Assembly: GCA_963820495.1 (NCBI GenBank)
Contig: CAWGAF010000001.1
Coordinates: 434,001-498,000 of the forward strand
Direction: 5' to 3'
DNA length: 64,000 nt
Source of the DNA: JBBIPA01 sp963820495
GTDB lineage: Bacteria; Chloroflexota; Dehalococcoidia; GIF9; UBA5629
Below, in pieces: positions 7,449 through 15,597 of the stretch (the stretch's first letter is position 1; each line of letters starts with the position of its first letter). Position numbers and translations under genes: made by a program. The notes beneath the pieces are model-generated. The model was not told the origin of the DNA. It made no database searches and saw nothing but the letters and a program-made list of their open reading frames with translations.

Positions 7449-8288
7449 CTAAAGGTCACCGATAATTGAAGCTACTATTGCACCTGGTCCTGCATGCGTC
7501 CCACAAACAGACGTCAACGGCCATACATGTATCTGATCTCTCGAAAAGAATTTCGACACACGGTCTGCAAGCGCTTCTACGCTCGGCTTATTATCTGTAT
7601 ACTGTATTGCCATTGCATTTATCTTTTTAAAGCTACCAATATACTCATAAAGGTGTTCCAGCACCTTTGTATGCGAGCGTACCCTGCCGATGGGACGAAA
7701 TGTACCGCGTGATTCGAGTATTGGTTTGATATTAAGTATCGAGCCCATTAATGCCTGTACCTTGCCTATCCTGCCACCTTTGTGAAGATATTTAAGGGTA
7801 TCAAGACAGATCCGCACGTAACATCTGGGCACATCCCGATTCACCATCTCCACTATTTTATCCAGTGTTTCTCCCGCCTTGACTGCTTTCAGTGCCTCCA
7901 ACACAATCAGTCCTACTCCCCCGGCAACTCCAAGCGTTTCTATCACTTCAATACGAACGTCCTTTTTCTTGACCGCTTCCTTAGCTTTAATAGCGGCATC
8001 ATAAGTAACGCTGAGACCGGATGATAATACGATACATAAAATTTCGTTCGTATTTTCTGCCAACCTGTTATATGCCTGGGCAAATGGGCCTATGGTCACA
8101 GCGCTGGTTGTAGGAATTTTAGGACTTTCTTTCAATCGCTTATAAAACTCGTCAGGTAAAATGTCCACCCCATCAGTATACGTCTTATCGCCGAACGCAA
8201 TCTCATGTGGTATTACCGTTATTCCAAGCTCTTTCGCTAGTTCTTGAGAAATGTCTGAACTCGATACGGTAACAATTTCAATGCTCAT
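7449..8288 (-). CDS. DegV-family fatty-acid-binding protein
   Basis: 279 residues, full length for the family. Seen features are the opening IEIVTVSSSDIS, the TSAVTIGPF segment that contacts the lipid carboxylate, SSGLSVTYDAA, and the LKYLHKGGRIGK and LNIKPIL words of the second domain. DegV/FakB proteins hold a single fatty acid and present it to the FakA kinase for phospholipid synthesis. No fakA gene lies in the window. AGGAGGA lies just upstream of the ATG. Repeat B2 begins about 108 bases upstream. Confidence 0.95.
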   Translation of the reverse strand: MSIEIVTVSSSDISQELAKELGITVIPHEIAFGDKTYTDGVDILPDEFYKRLKESPKIPTTSAVTIGPFAQAYNRLAENTNEILCIVLSSGLSVTYDAAIKAKEAVKKKDVRIEVIETLGVAGGVGLIVLEALKAVKAGETLDKIVEMVNRDVPRCYVRICLDTLKYLHKGGRIGKVQALMGSILNIKPILESRGTFRPIGRVRSHTKVLEHLYEYIGSFKKINAMAIQYTDNKPSVEALADRVSKFFSRDQIHVWPLTSVCGTHAGPGAIVASIIGDL

Positions 8289-8395
8289 ATGTTCCTCCTG
8301 TCTATTTTATTGAATAAGAATAGCTAGCAAGATAATTATAGATGGTAGTGAGGCAGATTGACAATATCCTTTAAGCGATTATTACCGTTTAAATT

Positions 8396-8477
8396 CCCCC
8401 CAATAGTCATCCCAATTTTCGACTCTAATTTGTTGAAGTGCATATCATTAACAATAGGGTTCCTTGTTCACCAAATG
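8396..8477. repeat. Repeat B, copy 2
   Basis: Second copy of repeat B, running from CCCCCAATAG through GACTCTAATTTGTTGAAG to TTGTTCACCAAATG. At its right end it fuses directly into integrase tail T3 at the word CCAAATGTCA, the same junction as in B3/T5. Confidence 0.75.
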
Positions 8478-8553
8478 TCAAGCAGTGGGGCGTGAGGATG
8501 CGATACAGGAACATAAGAAGTATGGGCCGGTGGATAATATTGTAGTACATTGA
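8470..8553 (+). pseudogene. Integrase C-terminal tail T3, catalytic Tyr deleted
   Basis: Reads TKCQAVGREDAIQEHKKY then GPVDNIVVH and TGA. Compared with T8 (TNRYCQAVG) exactly two codons are missing in frame, and these include the catalytic Tyr. The same deletion is present in T5. Confidence 0.75.
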
Positions 8554-8761
8554 TTATTGGGGCATATCAATTGTGGGCAATACCCAAACTCGTGTTTGAG
8601 AAGAACATCTTGTTCCAGCACTCCAGCAACTGATGATATCCTGAAGATTACTAAACAAAATGTCATAATAATTTAACTATTTTCCTCTCGATTTAATGAC
8701 TATTATATGGCTTCTTTGTTATACTTATATTTGGATTAAGCAATTATGAAGGAGGTGGATA

Positions 8762-9067
8762 ATGCTTTTTCAAGTAGTTCATACGCATACCAATGAAACC
8801 TGTCCGGGTCAGTCTTCTGAGCAAGCCAAGCGCTTTGGAGAATGGTGGCAGTCATTGAAGAAAACACCGGGGGTCAAAGTGCTGGCCGGATACGTTTCCC
8901 CCATGGACCACACCTTCCATATTACTCTGGAGGCCGATGACTACCCAACTTTAGCAAAAGCGCTCGGACCATTGAATACCTATGGAACCGGTCGCACAAG
9001 CCCGGTTCTAACCTTAGACCAGACACTACCCATGGCTGAAGCTGGCGCGTTCCGTGCGTCGAAATAG
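8762..9067 (+). CDS. DUF3303-like small protein
   Basis: 101 residues with GAAGGAGGTG before the ATG. The opening MLFQVVHTHTNETC and the later pattern of a single ferredoxin-like alpha/beta sandwich (GVKVLAGYVSPMDHTFHITLEADDY split over several strands) resemble DUF3303 and related dimeric alpha-beta barrel proteins. No catalytic residues are recognisable. It is the only cargo between tails T3 and T4 and is one of the few rightward genes in this part of the array. Confidence 0.7.
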   Translation: MLFQVVHTHTNETCPGQSSEQAKRFGEWWQSLKKTPGVKVLAGYVSPMDHTFHITLEADDYPTLAKALGPLNTYGTGRTSPVLTLDQTLPMAEAGAFRASK

Positions 9068-9141
9068 CACTGCCTCACGGTTGCGAGGTAGGAAGCTGAT
9101 CTCAATACAACTTGGCTCGGAGTTGCTCTTATCCGAGAGAT

Positions 9142-9273
9142 AGCTTGATGCTACAAAGATTATTGGGACATACAACGTTGATGATGAAGAACAGATATTG
9201 TCAGGCGGTAGGATGCTATGATGCAGTGGAGGCACATAAGTTATATTCGCCGATTGACAATATCAAAGTATGA
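9142..9273 (+). pseudogene. Integrase C-terminal tail T4
   Basis: 44 codons in frame: SLMLQRLLGHTTLMMKNRYC, then QAVGCYDAVEAHKLYSP and a TGA stop. It holds the LLGH box III histidine and the catalytic Tyr (NRYCQ) of a tyrosine recombinase. It ends 26 bases before the convergent peroxiredoxin gene. Confidence 0.85.
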
Positions 9274-9298
9274 TCGACCAGTTTTTAGATTGATTTGG

Positions 9299-9751
9299 TC
9301 AGGTCTTTAAAAACCGCATTATCTCCTTAATTTCTGGTAACTCTCGAATAGGATACATTTTGGCAAACACCACTACCTGATTCTCATCAATCACTATGTT
9401 TGCTCGTTCTGAAAAACCTTCTTTGTCACGGAAAACACCGTAAAGCTTTGCTATCTCTCCATGAGGCCAGAAATCACTAAGCAGTCTGGTTTTCACAATA
9501 CTCAGTGATTTGGCCCATGCCTTGTTAGATGGTGCTGAATCAACGCCAATGCCCAGAGGTACTGTATTCAACTTGTCAAATCGATCGAAGTTCTCTTCCA
9601 GAGACTCCATTTGATCGGTTCAAACTGGCGTCCAGGCCAGCGGTCTAAATGAGAGTAAAACCTTTTTACCTTTAAAAGAAGAAAGCTTAACATTTTTACC
9701 TTTCTGGTCTTTCAGTGTAAAGTCAGGAGCCTGTCTACCAACTTCTATCAT
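9299..9751 (-). CDS. Peroxiredoxin (AhpE/BCP-like) with in-frame TGA at the peroxidatic cysteine; probable selenoprotein
   Basis: 150 residues if TGA is read through. The frame is intact on both sides of a TGA at 9622-9620, and that codon falls exactly where the catalytic Cys of the PxxxTxxC motif belongs: P37, T41, then U44 in PLAWTPV-U-TDQM. The conserved active-site Arg is present (Arg116, GFSERANIVIDE). There is no other Cys, so it would be a 1-Sec enzyme reducing peroxides. A hairpin lies at SECIS distance. The ATG start at 9751 is chosen for its AAAGGTGG site and for the MIEVGRQAPDF opening. The alternative is a single nonsense mutation in a decaying island gene; intact flanking motifs argue against this. 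Confidence 0.72.
9590..9619 (-). promoter_or_regulatory. Candidate bacterial SECIS element
   Basis: Starting 14 bases after the TGA the mRNA can fold GUCUCU-GGA-AGAGAAC: five consecutive pairs, one bulged A and a closing G-C, with two G residues at the apex 21-22 bases after UGA. Bacterial SelB-binding hairpins sit at about this distance and carry apical G residues. An outer pairing UCAAAU/AUUUGA further out could close a longer stem. This is drawn by eye without an energy calculation. Confidence 0.5.
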
Positions 9752-9830
9752 GACAACACCACCTTTCGATATTTTTTGTATGGATTCTCTCACGCTGGAC
9801 AATTAATTGCAAATGAGACCAGACTGACCT

Positions 9831-9912
9831 CCCACTGTAATTGTGCCACCTTTAGACTCTAATTTGCTTGGTGTACAGACTATCTACCATAGGCTTATTT
9901 GTTCACCAAATG
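9831..9912. repeat. Repeat B, copy 3
   Basis: Third copy of repeat B (CCACTGTAATTGTGCCACC, GACTCTAATTTG, ATAGGCTTATTTGTTCACC). It starts 80 bases upstream of the peroxiredoxin ATG and runs into tail T5 at the same junction word as copy 2. Confidence 0.7.
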
Positions 9913-9984
9913 TCAGGCAGTGGGATATGAGGATGCGATAGAGAGTCATAGAGATATGGGCCAGTGAGCAATATCAAATTTTAG
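9905..9984 (+). pseudogene. Integrase C-terminal tail T5, Tyr deleted and frameshifted
   Basis: Reads TKCQAVGYEDAIESH, loses one base, then continues in the next frame as GPVSNIKF and TAG. It carries the same two-codon deletion of the catalytic Tyr as T3. The end overlaps the last codons of the convergent DUF4062 gene by 11 bases. Confidence 0.7.
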
Positions 9985-11083
9985 CTGCTCTATATTTCAT
10001 CAGTTTTACTTCGATAGGTTTTATAACATTGCATTGAAAATCAATCCTATCTTGTTCTTCCTGCAGCCAAGTGATGGCATCAGACAGCTTGCCTACCATT
10101 GATTGTTTGTTCTCGATGTTAAACAAGAACAACATATTCTCAAAGAACGCTTCATCTTTTGGAGGTATGTTTTTACGAAAACCTGGCCCACAATATATTC
10201 CAGGTTCAACATTAAAGCACGTAGCTCCAAAATTGTAGAAATGACTCTCTATAGTTCTTAAAGCCCCTTTTCCATGAACTAGATGAATTGCGAATCGATT
10301 CTTATACTTTTCATACAAATCAGAATGCCTAACATATTTTTGATAGGCTGCAGTATATGATCTCAGATAATAAACGTCCAGATTTTGAGCCAGAATCCAA
10401 AAGTTAAACAAAACGTCGATTTTCCCAATCTTTCTTTTACACATCAGGATGCCAGGTAGTCTATATAACCTTTCAAATTCCTGAAGATACGTAAAACCTA
10501 AGGTCTCGAACACATCCTTAGCATCAAAATGCATGCGCTTTCCGCGCTCTCCTAATTGGCTTGTCACATAATCTAATTCAATAGGGGTAGTTCTTTGCCT
10601 AACCTTTATCTTTTTTTGCCTAACTATGTCCAATCTCTCTTTAACAAACACCGCAAGATCGTCTTTTATTCCGCTTATAAGTTCCGCCTTATTACTGAAA
10701 GGCTTTCTTCTAAAATAACCTTCATTAAAATCCTCAACACGTTTAATAAATTTTCTCTGCTGTGAGTCTTTCTTCCCTGCCGATATGTATACCAAGATTT
10801 TTTCCGGATTGTCCTTATAAGCTTCATTAAATTCCATCTCGCTTACCGATATGCCTAAGCTATCAATTACAGAACCATAATTACCACCCATAATAGCAAT
10901 AAAAATATCACAGCCTCGTGCCCACTTTTTACATTGAGTAAGAGATGACCTTGGTTTACTACCCTCATATTCTGACACTATTACCCCGTAACGAAGGTCA
11001 TCATTAAATAGCTTCTTTACAAGTGATCTTTCTTCTTGCATACCTTTGATCGTAGAACTCACAAATACAACTGGTTTTGTCAT
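9974..11083 (-). CDS. DUF4062-domain protein
   Basis: 369 residues. The N-terminal 150 residues match DUF4062: VFVSSTIKGMQEERSLV, then a WARGCDIFIAIMGGNYGS strand-loop and a conserved EMEFNEAY helix, a TIR/STIR-like Rossmann fold. The C-terminal 200 residues are unfamiliar and carry no recognisable motif. DUF4062 is frequent as a sensor or effector domain in predicted antiphage NTPases; here it is fused to an unknown domain instead of a STAND ATPase. It is cargo directly after tail T5. A defence role is inference. Confidence 0.8.
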   Translation of the reverse strand: MTKPVVFVSSTIKGMQEERSLVKKLFNDDLRYGVIVSEYEGSKPRSSLTQCKKWARGCDIFIAIMGGNYGSVIDSLGISVSEMEFNEAYKDNPEKILVYISAGKKDSQQRKFIKRVEDFNEGYFRRKPFSNKAELISGIKDDLAVFVKERLDIVRQKKIKVRQRTTPIELDYVTSQLGERGKRMHFDAKDVFETLGFTYLQEFERLYRLPGILMCKRKIGKIDVLFNFWILAQNLDVYYLRSYTAAYQKYVRHSDLYEKYKNRFAIHLVHGKGALRTIESHFYNFGATCFNVEPGIYCGPGFRKNIPPKDEAFFENMLFLFNIENKQSMVGKLSDAITWLQEEQDRIDFQCNVIKPIEVKLMKYRAAKI

Positions 11084-11190
11084 TTTTATTAATCCCTAAT
11101 TGCTAGTTTTTCTGATTATACATCTACATAAATCGTAATGGAATACCCTAAACGAATTAAAGCCAGTAATATAAATAACTTATCATTCAA

Positions 11191-11222
11191 ATCAAGCAAG
11201 GAATGGATAGTCCCTTGTTCTA
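11191..11222. repeat. Repeat C, copy 1
   Basis: ATC..GCAAGGAAT..TAGTCCCTTGTTCTA is shared with 11804-11835. Its right part (ATAG..CCTTGTTC) resembles the end of repeat B, so C may be a degraded B. It lies about 110 bases upstream of the DUF4062 start. Confidence 0.5.
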
Positions 11223-11353
11223 TTTACACGTAAGTACAATTTGAGGATACTTACCTTAGATAAGGAAAAGCCAGTCCAGCTTTAAGTTAGAAGTAGTACA
11301 ATTCACCGTTGTGTAAGGATTGGACAGCCCAATAGTTGAAATAGTGCCCGACA

Positions 11354-11734
11354 CTATTTGATTGCTTGTCCAATGAGGTTCCATGCGAGGATTATGTAGA
11401 CTATACCGTAGACTAATGCAAATATTGCTGGTCCCCAGTCATCAGCCTTCATGCGTTCCCATGAACGTGGTTTGACAATTGTATTCGCAATTACAGCAAT
11501 CAACGCTGATAGAGACCAACAAATTCCAAGCGCAGTCAAAACTGGGGCAGCTATTACATAAATCCAATTTCCAGTTTTCATACCCATCCAAAGGCCAAAA
11601 ATAATAGCCATTATAGATAGAACTAACGCTATTATTTTTACTATAAACCAGGAATGTCTCGATATCTTAAAATAAACCATCTCTGCTCGTTGGCTTTTGG
11701 TGGAGTCATTGCCATCGCTATTCAATATATTCAC
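11354..11734 (-). CDS. Small membrane protein of unknown function
   Basis: 126 residues. A polar N-terminus of about 28 residues is followed by three hydrophobic segments (about 30-52, 58-84, 103-122) with a charged loop KPRSWERMKADDW between the second and third. I do not recognise the family. The stop codon lies within a hairpin (AAATAGTG/CACTATTT, about 11338-11360) that could end the transcript. Repeat C copy 2 is 70 bases upstream of the start. Confidence 0.65.
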   Translation of the reverse strand: MNILNSDGNDSTKSQRAEMVYFKISRHSWFIVKIIALVLSIMAIIFGLWMGMKTGNWIYVIAAPVLTALGICWSLSALIAVIANTIVKPRSWERMKADDWGPAIFALVYGIVYIILAWNLIGQAIK

Positions 11735-11803
11735 CTACCTAATCCTTGTACTGTCATATTATATATACTATAAAGTCAAACCGCTAGATAATCTGCAATA
11801 CAA

Positions 11804-11835
11804 ATCGGGCAAGGAATAAGTAGTCCCTTGTTCTA
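11804..11835. repeat. Repeat C, copy 2
   Basis: Second copy of the roughly 32-base repeat at 11191. It lies just upstream of the leftward membrane protein gene, the same relative place as copy 1 and as repeats B1-B3. Confidence 0.5.
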
Positions 11836-11914
11836 AATATTACTAATCAAATACGACACATTTAGTATTAATAACGGTAAAATGTCCCGTGGCAGGTCAT
11901 CACAGGCATAATGG

Positions 11915-12589
11915 TTACGGTGAGAACGTACTTTGCCAGAGCCGTCGAATTGTATAGCCAGAAAGCCATTTGACAATGGCCATTGCAGAATTAAGAGGCA
12001 TCCTAGATCCGCCGTAATAGGATACGGTAATGGGAACTGCGGCAATTCGCAGTCCTGCTTCCAAAGCTCTGATTAACACTTCAACTTCAAACTGGTACCT
12101 TCTGCCGGTCAGTTCCATTATCAGCAATTGATTTCTTTTTATACCGCGAAGGCCGCATTGCACATCGGTAAATTTTGTTCCAAATAATTTGTTTATAGTT
12201 GTAGTAGCCAGAAAGTTGGCTCCCCGCCTGATAAAGGGGATAGTGCTAAGAGATCTCTCACCCAAAATGAGATCGTGGCTGGAACAAAATGGCATTAGCT
12301 TGAAAATATCCTGCGGATCAAGCTGACCATCTCCGTCTAAAAAGAAACACCATTCAGTGGTGGCATGGGAAGCCCCGGTCAAACAGGCCCGGGCTTTCCC
12401 CAAGTTTTGCTCATGCGTTATAACCTTGTATCCCATGCTCCGACATATGTCACCGGTGCCATCTTGAGACCCATCATCAACGATGATTGTCTCGTAAAAG
12501 TCCGGTAAGGTCGATAACAGCGACGAAATATGATCTGCTTCATTGAAGACAGGGACAATAACAGAGATAGGTGTTTTTTCAAGACTCAT
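11915..12589 (-). CDS. Glycosyltransferase family 2 (dolichyl-phosphate-mannose synthase-like)
   Basis: 224 residues. The GT-A fold is clear: SVIVPVFNEADHIS at the start, IIVDDGSQDGT for the nucleotide-binding strand, and LDGDGQLDP for the DxD metal site. The TDVQCGLRGIKR and YQFEVEVLIRA words are those of the DPM1/polyprenyl-phosphate sugar synthase group. No membrane segment is seen. Sugar and lipid acceptor cannot be stated. It is the last gene before att copy 2, read towards the tRNA. Confidence 0.9.
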   Translation of the reverse strand: MSLEKTPISVIVPVFNEADHISSLLSTLPDFYETIIVDDGSQDGTGDICRSMGYKVITHEQNLGKARACLTGASHATTEWCFFLDGDGQLDPQDIFKLMPFCSSHDLILGERSLSTIPFIRRGANFLATTTINKLFGTKFTDVQCGLRGIKRNQLLIMELTGRRYQFEVEVLIRALEAGLRIAAVPITVSYYGGSRMPLNSAMAIVKWLSGYTIRRLWQSTFSP

Positions 12590-12689
12590 ATACCATAAAT
12601 TTCCTTCATGTCGTTTCCCACTCTACCCCACCCCAATGATTGTATCACCTTTTAAGTTGTAGCTGCCAAAAACTCTTAATCACTTCGTC

Positions 12690-12741
12690 TTGACCTTATC
12701 CTGATTGTCACTTATCATACGGCAAAGGGGAAGGAAAATTA
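12690..12741 (+). promoter_or_regulatory. Orphan integrase promoter and RBS (copy 2)
   Basis: TTGACC (12690-12695), 17 bases, TATCAT (12713-12718), then AAGGGGAAGG. The position of the ATG found in the other two copies is ATT here (12738), so the start codon has probably been lost. The next codons NGTAALARETD correspond to NGTAVLTKETG in copy 3. Confidence 0.65.
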
Positions 12742-12956
12742 ACGGAACTGCTGCATTAGCAAGAGAGACCGACACTCATAAGCCCTTGGTCGGGGGTTCA
12801 AATCCCTCCGCTGCTACCAGACCTCTTAAACCCGCAACAAACCAATCTGTCATCACGAGGGGCAATAGCGACGTGGTGATCTCGGAGTTCAATCCGCCTC
12901 AAGGCGGACGAGTACATTAGCTTGTATCCGCTATCCGAACAAGGGCTTCACTAAAA
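12738..12956 (+). pseudogene. Decayed integrase N-terminus across att copy 2
   Basis: The frame passes through the tRNA core and ends at 12920. At 12848-12884 it contains a hairpin-forming stretch (ATCAC/GTGAT arms) that looks like a dispersed intergenic repeat inserted in the gene. At about 12930 the words CCGAACAAGG and CTTCA resume the sequence seen after the real tRNA (AEQGFH). No functional protein is expected. Confidence 0.5.
12774..12819 (+). repeat. att copy 2: duplicated tRNA-Met 3' end
   Basis: 46 bases matching the tRNA from ACTCATAAG to CCA without change. The 5' half of the tRNA is absent. Confidence 0.9.
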
Positions 12957-13400
12957 TCATCTCTTTTCAATGAATTCGAAAGTTATATTATCTGGTCCCT
13001 TTAAGTAACACACGCCCCAGTTACCTGTGCCAATGACACTTTTCCCCCAGAGAGGCGGGCTATTGAACTTTACTCCCTTTTTAGTCAAATCCTCATACAT
13101 TTTTTCAATATTATCAACTTCAAAAGCAATGTGAGAAACACCTGTATTACATGTCTTCAAGTCAATCTCTTTACCCTTGGGCATAACATACTGGATTAAT
13201 TCTATCAAGCTGTTATCTGGGGTTTTAATGGTACAAATCCGAAAGTGGACATCGGGCATTTGCAGTATCTTTTGAAAACGTTCATTATCTTTGACTTCAT
13301 GGATAGGATTTGCTTTCATACCAAGCAAATCACAAAAAAAATGAAGCGCCTCTTCAATGTTACTTACAGTAAAATTGTGGTGATCAATGCTTTTTATCAT
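12957..13400 (-). CDS. VOC/glyoxalase-family protein
   Basis: 147 residues forming two beta-alpha-beta-beta-beta modules. Likely metal ligands are His8 (IDHHNFTVS), Glu near 67 (NSLIELIQY), His near 91 (GVSHIAFEV) and Glu near 143 (ITFEFIEK). Such proteins include glyoxalase I, epimerases and extradiol dioxygenases. The substrate is unknown. AGGAGGT lies just before the ATG. Its stop is close to the decayed integrase end. Confidence 0.9.
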   Translation of the reverse strand: MIKSIDHHNFTVSNIEEALHFFCDLLGMKANPIHEVKDNERFQKILQMPDVHFRICTIKTPDNSLIELIQYVMPKGKEIDLKTCNTGVSHIAFEVDNIEKMYEDLTKKGVKFNSPPLWGKSVIGTGNWGVCYLKGPDNITFEFIEKR

Positions 13401-13648
13401 GTAACCTCCTTTTTTTAGATAATAATAATATAGAGATTGCTGAAAAATATCATGTTCAACCCCTTTATCCTCCAGTCCTGGTGAATTTTATGTACAGTAA
13501 AGTACCGTTAATTATATCTCAGTTTTCAGGCAACATGATTCCTGGGGGGCAGGTCCTGGGTAACAACCAAAATCAGTTTTTTTCGTTATACTTATTGTTT
13601 AACAGAACGAATGATATGGTGATAAGATGACAGTTGGAGGTAGTTGAA

Positions 13649-14356
13649 ATGCAAAGGATTATCCTGTGTATGCTGATGGTAATAGGGCTGCTGAGTCTAT
13701 GCTGCCTGAGTAGTGGGTATCAGGTAACAAATGGCTTGAATATGCAAAACCCCGATCAAGCTAGAACCAGTGAGATGGTAGTCATAAAGATAATTGGCGA
13801 GGGCGGTAATCCTGTCTCAGGGGTGCGTGTCTATAGTCCCGAATATCTGGGAGATACAGCTATAGATGGCAGTCTGGGTACCTTCTTTAAAGAGCCTGGC
13901 GATTACCAGCTATGTGCCAGGAAAGGAAAAACCGGAGAGCCAGGATTTGCTGAAACAAAAGGCGTAATAAGCATAATCCCCGGCCCTATCGATTTGCAGG
14001 CTTTTGATGGAATAGGACCGATTCTACCTCCGGGGGAAACGTATACAGGAGAGCAGCACTATAAATCAAGAATGACAGTTAGATTCAGTTTCAAAAACAT
14101 TGGTGATACGGAAATAATCCTAAACAATTCAGACCCTTGGAAGATACAAAGCCGGGAAGGGGAAATAGTCTTTGAACCGGTTGCCCTACAGGCGATAGTC
14201 CAGTTGGCACCTGGCGAATATAAGGAGTGGACTTGGAACCAGAAAGATAAGAATGATCTCCAAGTAGGTGAGGGAGGCTACATGGTAGTCCTCAAATGTT
14301 CTGAGGGTGAATATGGCCTCCGTTTTTGGATTATACCCGAAGGAATGATGCCGTAG
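13649..14356 (+). CDS. Exported protein with BsuPI-like beta-sandwich
   Basis: 235 residues from ATG 13649; TTGGAGGTAGTTGAA before it holds the Shine-Dalgarno, which makes an upstream TTG start unlikely. A signal peptide (MQRIILCMLMVIGLLSL) is followed by a Thr/Ser-poor linker and two beta-rich parts. The second part (about 135-235), with RFSFKNIGDTEIIL and APGEYKEWTW, resembles the BsuPI intracellular proteinase inhibitor fold used as a carbohydrate or protein-binding module. Function is not known. Confidence 0.75.
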   Translation: MQRIILCMLMVIGLLSLCCLSSGYQVTNGLNMQNPDQARTSEMVVIKIIGEGGNPVSGVRVYSPEYLGDTAIDGSLGTFFKEPGDYQLCARKGKTGEPGFAETKGVISIIPGPIDLQAFDGIGPILPPGETYTGEQHYKSRMTVRFSFKNIGDTEIILNNSDPWKIQSREGEIVFEPVALQAIVQLAPGEYKEWTWNQKDKNDLQVGEGGYMVVLKCSEGEYGLRFWIIPEGMMP

Positions 14357-14510
14357 ATCATTATCCGGAATCCAGCGAAAGGGAACTCAAGAACCGTGCA
14401 ATCACGAAGGAGTAGTCGACGTAAAAGTCCATTTTGTATAATCTGCTAAGGAGAATCCATTAAACTCCAAGCTTTGACTGCTTGGACCTGTAAAAGTTCT
14501 TGACGACTAG

Positions 14511-14624
14511 CTGGTGGGACATACAACGTTGATGATGACTAATCGATATTGTCAGGCGGTTGGGTGCGAATATGCGATACGGGAACATAAAAAGTATGGG
14601 CCAGTGGATATTCTCAGGCTATGA
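14511..14624 (+). pseudogene. Integrase C-terminal tail T6
   Basis: 38 codons: LVGHTTLMMTNRYCQAVG, then CEYAIREHKKYGPVD and a TGA. It holds the box III His and the catalytic Tyr. It is the only feature found in the 437-base gap between the BsuPI-like gene and the HtrA-like gene, apart from an AT-rich promoter-like stretch near 14650-14690. Confidence 0.85.
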
Positions 14625-14793
14625 TGATGAAAAATATTCCGTGAGCAATCGAAATAAATTCTTAACAATTTAATGTTATATTAGCTGATGCAGCGTGGCT
14701 ATTTAACAGTAGACATCGAGGCACTCAAGTCTCAGTAGAGAAGTAAACTAATGAATCCTGAAAAGGGAAAAAAGAACACAAGGGGTTAAAGTT

Positions 14794-15597
14794 ATGAAAA
14801 TAAAATACATTTTGCCTTTATTGATTTCACTTTTGCTTTTTATTATGGCTGGTTGTACATTACCCAGTACCAGTAGCTCGCCAACGTTTAGCCAGGTGCA
14901 GACAGCTTCTCCAGTGTCAGTTAGCCTGCCTCCTGCCACACCACCAGCTGATACTACAATTCTTTCACCTCTACCTGATTTTGTCACATTAATAGCGCAG
15001 GTTAGACCCTCGGTAGTAGCAATTACTACGGAGGTCTCCATGGTCAGTCGCTTCGGTAGATCATTTACCCAACAAGGCGCAGGTTCGGGTTGGATTATTA
15101 ATAAAGATGGGCTTATCATCACCAATAATCATGTTGTAGAAGGAGCCAGGAATATTACAGTAACCCTGGAGAATGGCAAAACATACCCGGCGGAATCGGT
15201 ACATACTGACCCCGTAGCCGACCTGGCGATAGTTAAAATTAATGCCCAGAATTTACCAGCGCTTAAGCTCGGCGACTCTTCCAAACTACATGTTGGTGAG
15301 TGGGTAGTAGCCATTGGCAATTCACTCGGTATGGGGATAAGCGCCACTAAAGGGATTATCAGCGCTCTGGATGTTTCCTTATCGACATCACCAGAGGAGA
15401 CTCTATATGGCCTTATTCAGACAGATGCTGCTATCAATCCTGGCAATAGTGGAGGACCTCTGTTGAATTTGCAGGGTGAAGTAGTTGGTATAAACAGCGC
15501 CAAAGTGGCACTAGTAGGTGTAGAAGGTATGGGATATGCCATAAGCATTAAAGAAGCGAAACCTATTATAGGCCAATTGATTAAGGATGGCATTTAA
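14794..15597 (+). CDS. HtrA/DegP-like serine protease without PDZ, lipoprotein
   Basis: 267 residues. A lipobox IMAGC puts the lipidated Cys at 21, followed by a Ser/Pro-rich spacer to about 60. The trypsin-like domain has His113 (NNHVV), Asp143 (ADLAIV) and Ser219 (GNSGGP). HtrA enzymes degrade misfolded envelope proteins; the usual C-terminal PDZ domain is missing because the gene ends soon after the second barrel, leaving it shorter than typical HtrA (350-450). It may be a truncated or naturally PDZ-less form. The stop overlaps that of the small convergent gene. Confidence 0.92.
   Translation: MKIKYILPLLISLLLFIMAGCTLPSTSSSPTFSQVQTASPVSVSLPPATPPADTTILSPLPDFVTLIAQVRPSVVAITTEVSMVSRFGRSFTQQGAGSGWIINKDGLIITNNHVVEGARNITVTLENGKTYPAESVHTDPVADLAIVKINAQNLPALKLGDSSKLHVGEWVVAIGNSLGMGISATKGIISALDVSLSTSPEETLYGLIQTDAAINPGNSGGPLLNLQGEVVGINSAKVALVGVEGMGYAISIKEAKPIIGQLIKDGI

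Noticed and set aside
9299..9802. Two separate peroxiredoxin fragments (pseudogene)
   Set aside because: Both parts are in the same frame and only the catalytic Cys codon is TGA. I prefer selenocysteine but keep the pseudogene reading as the alternative.
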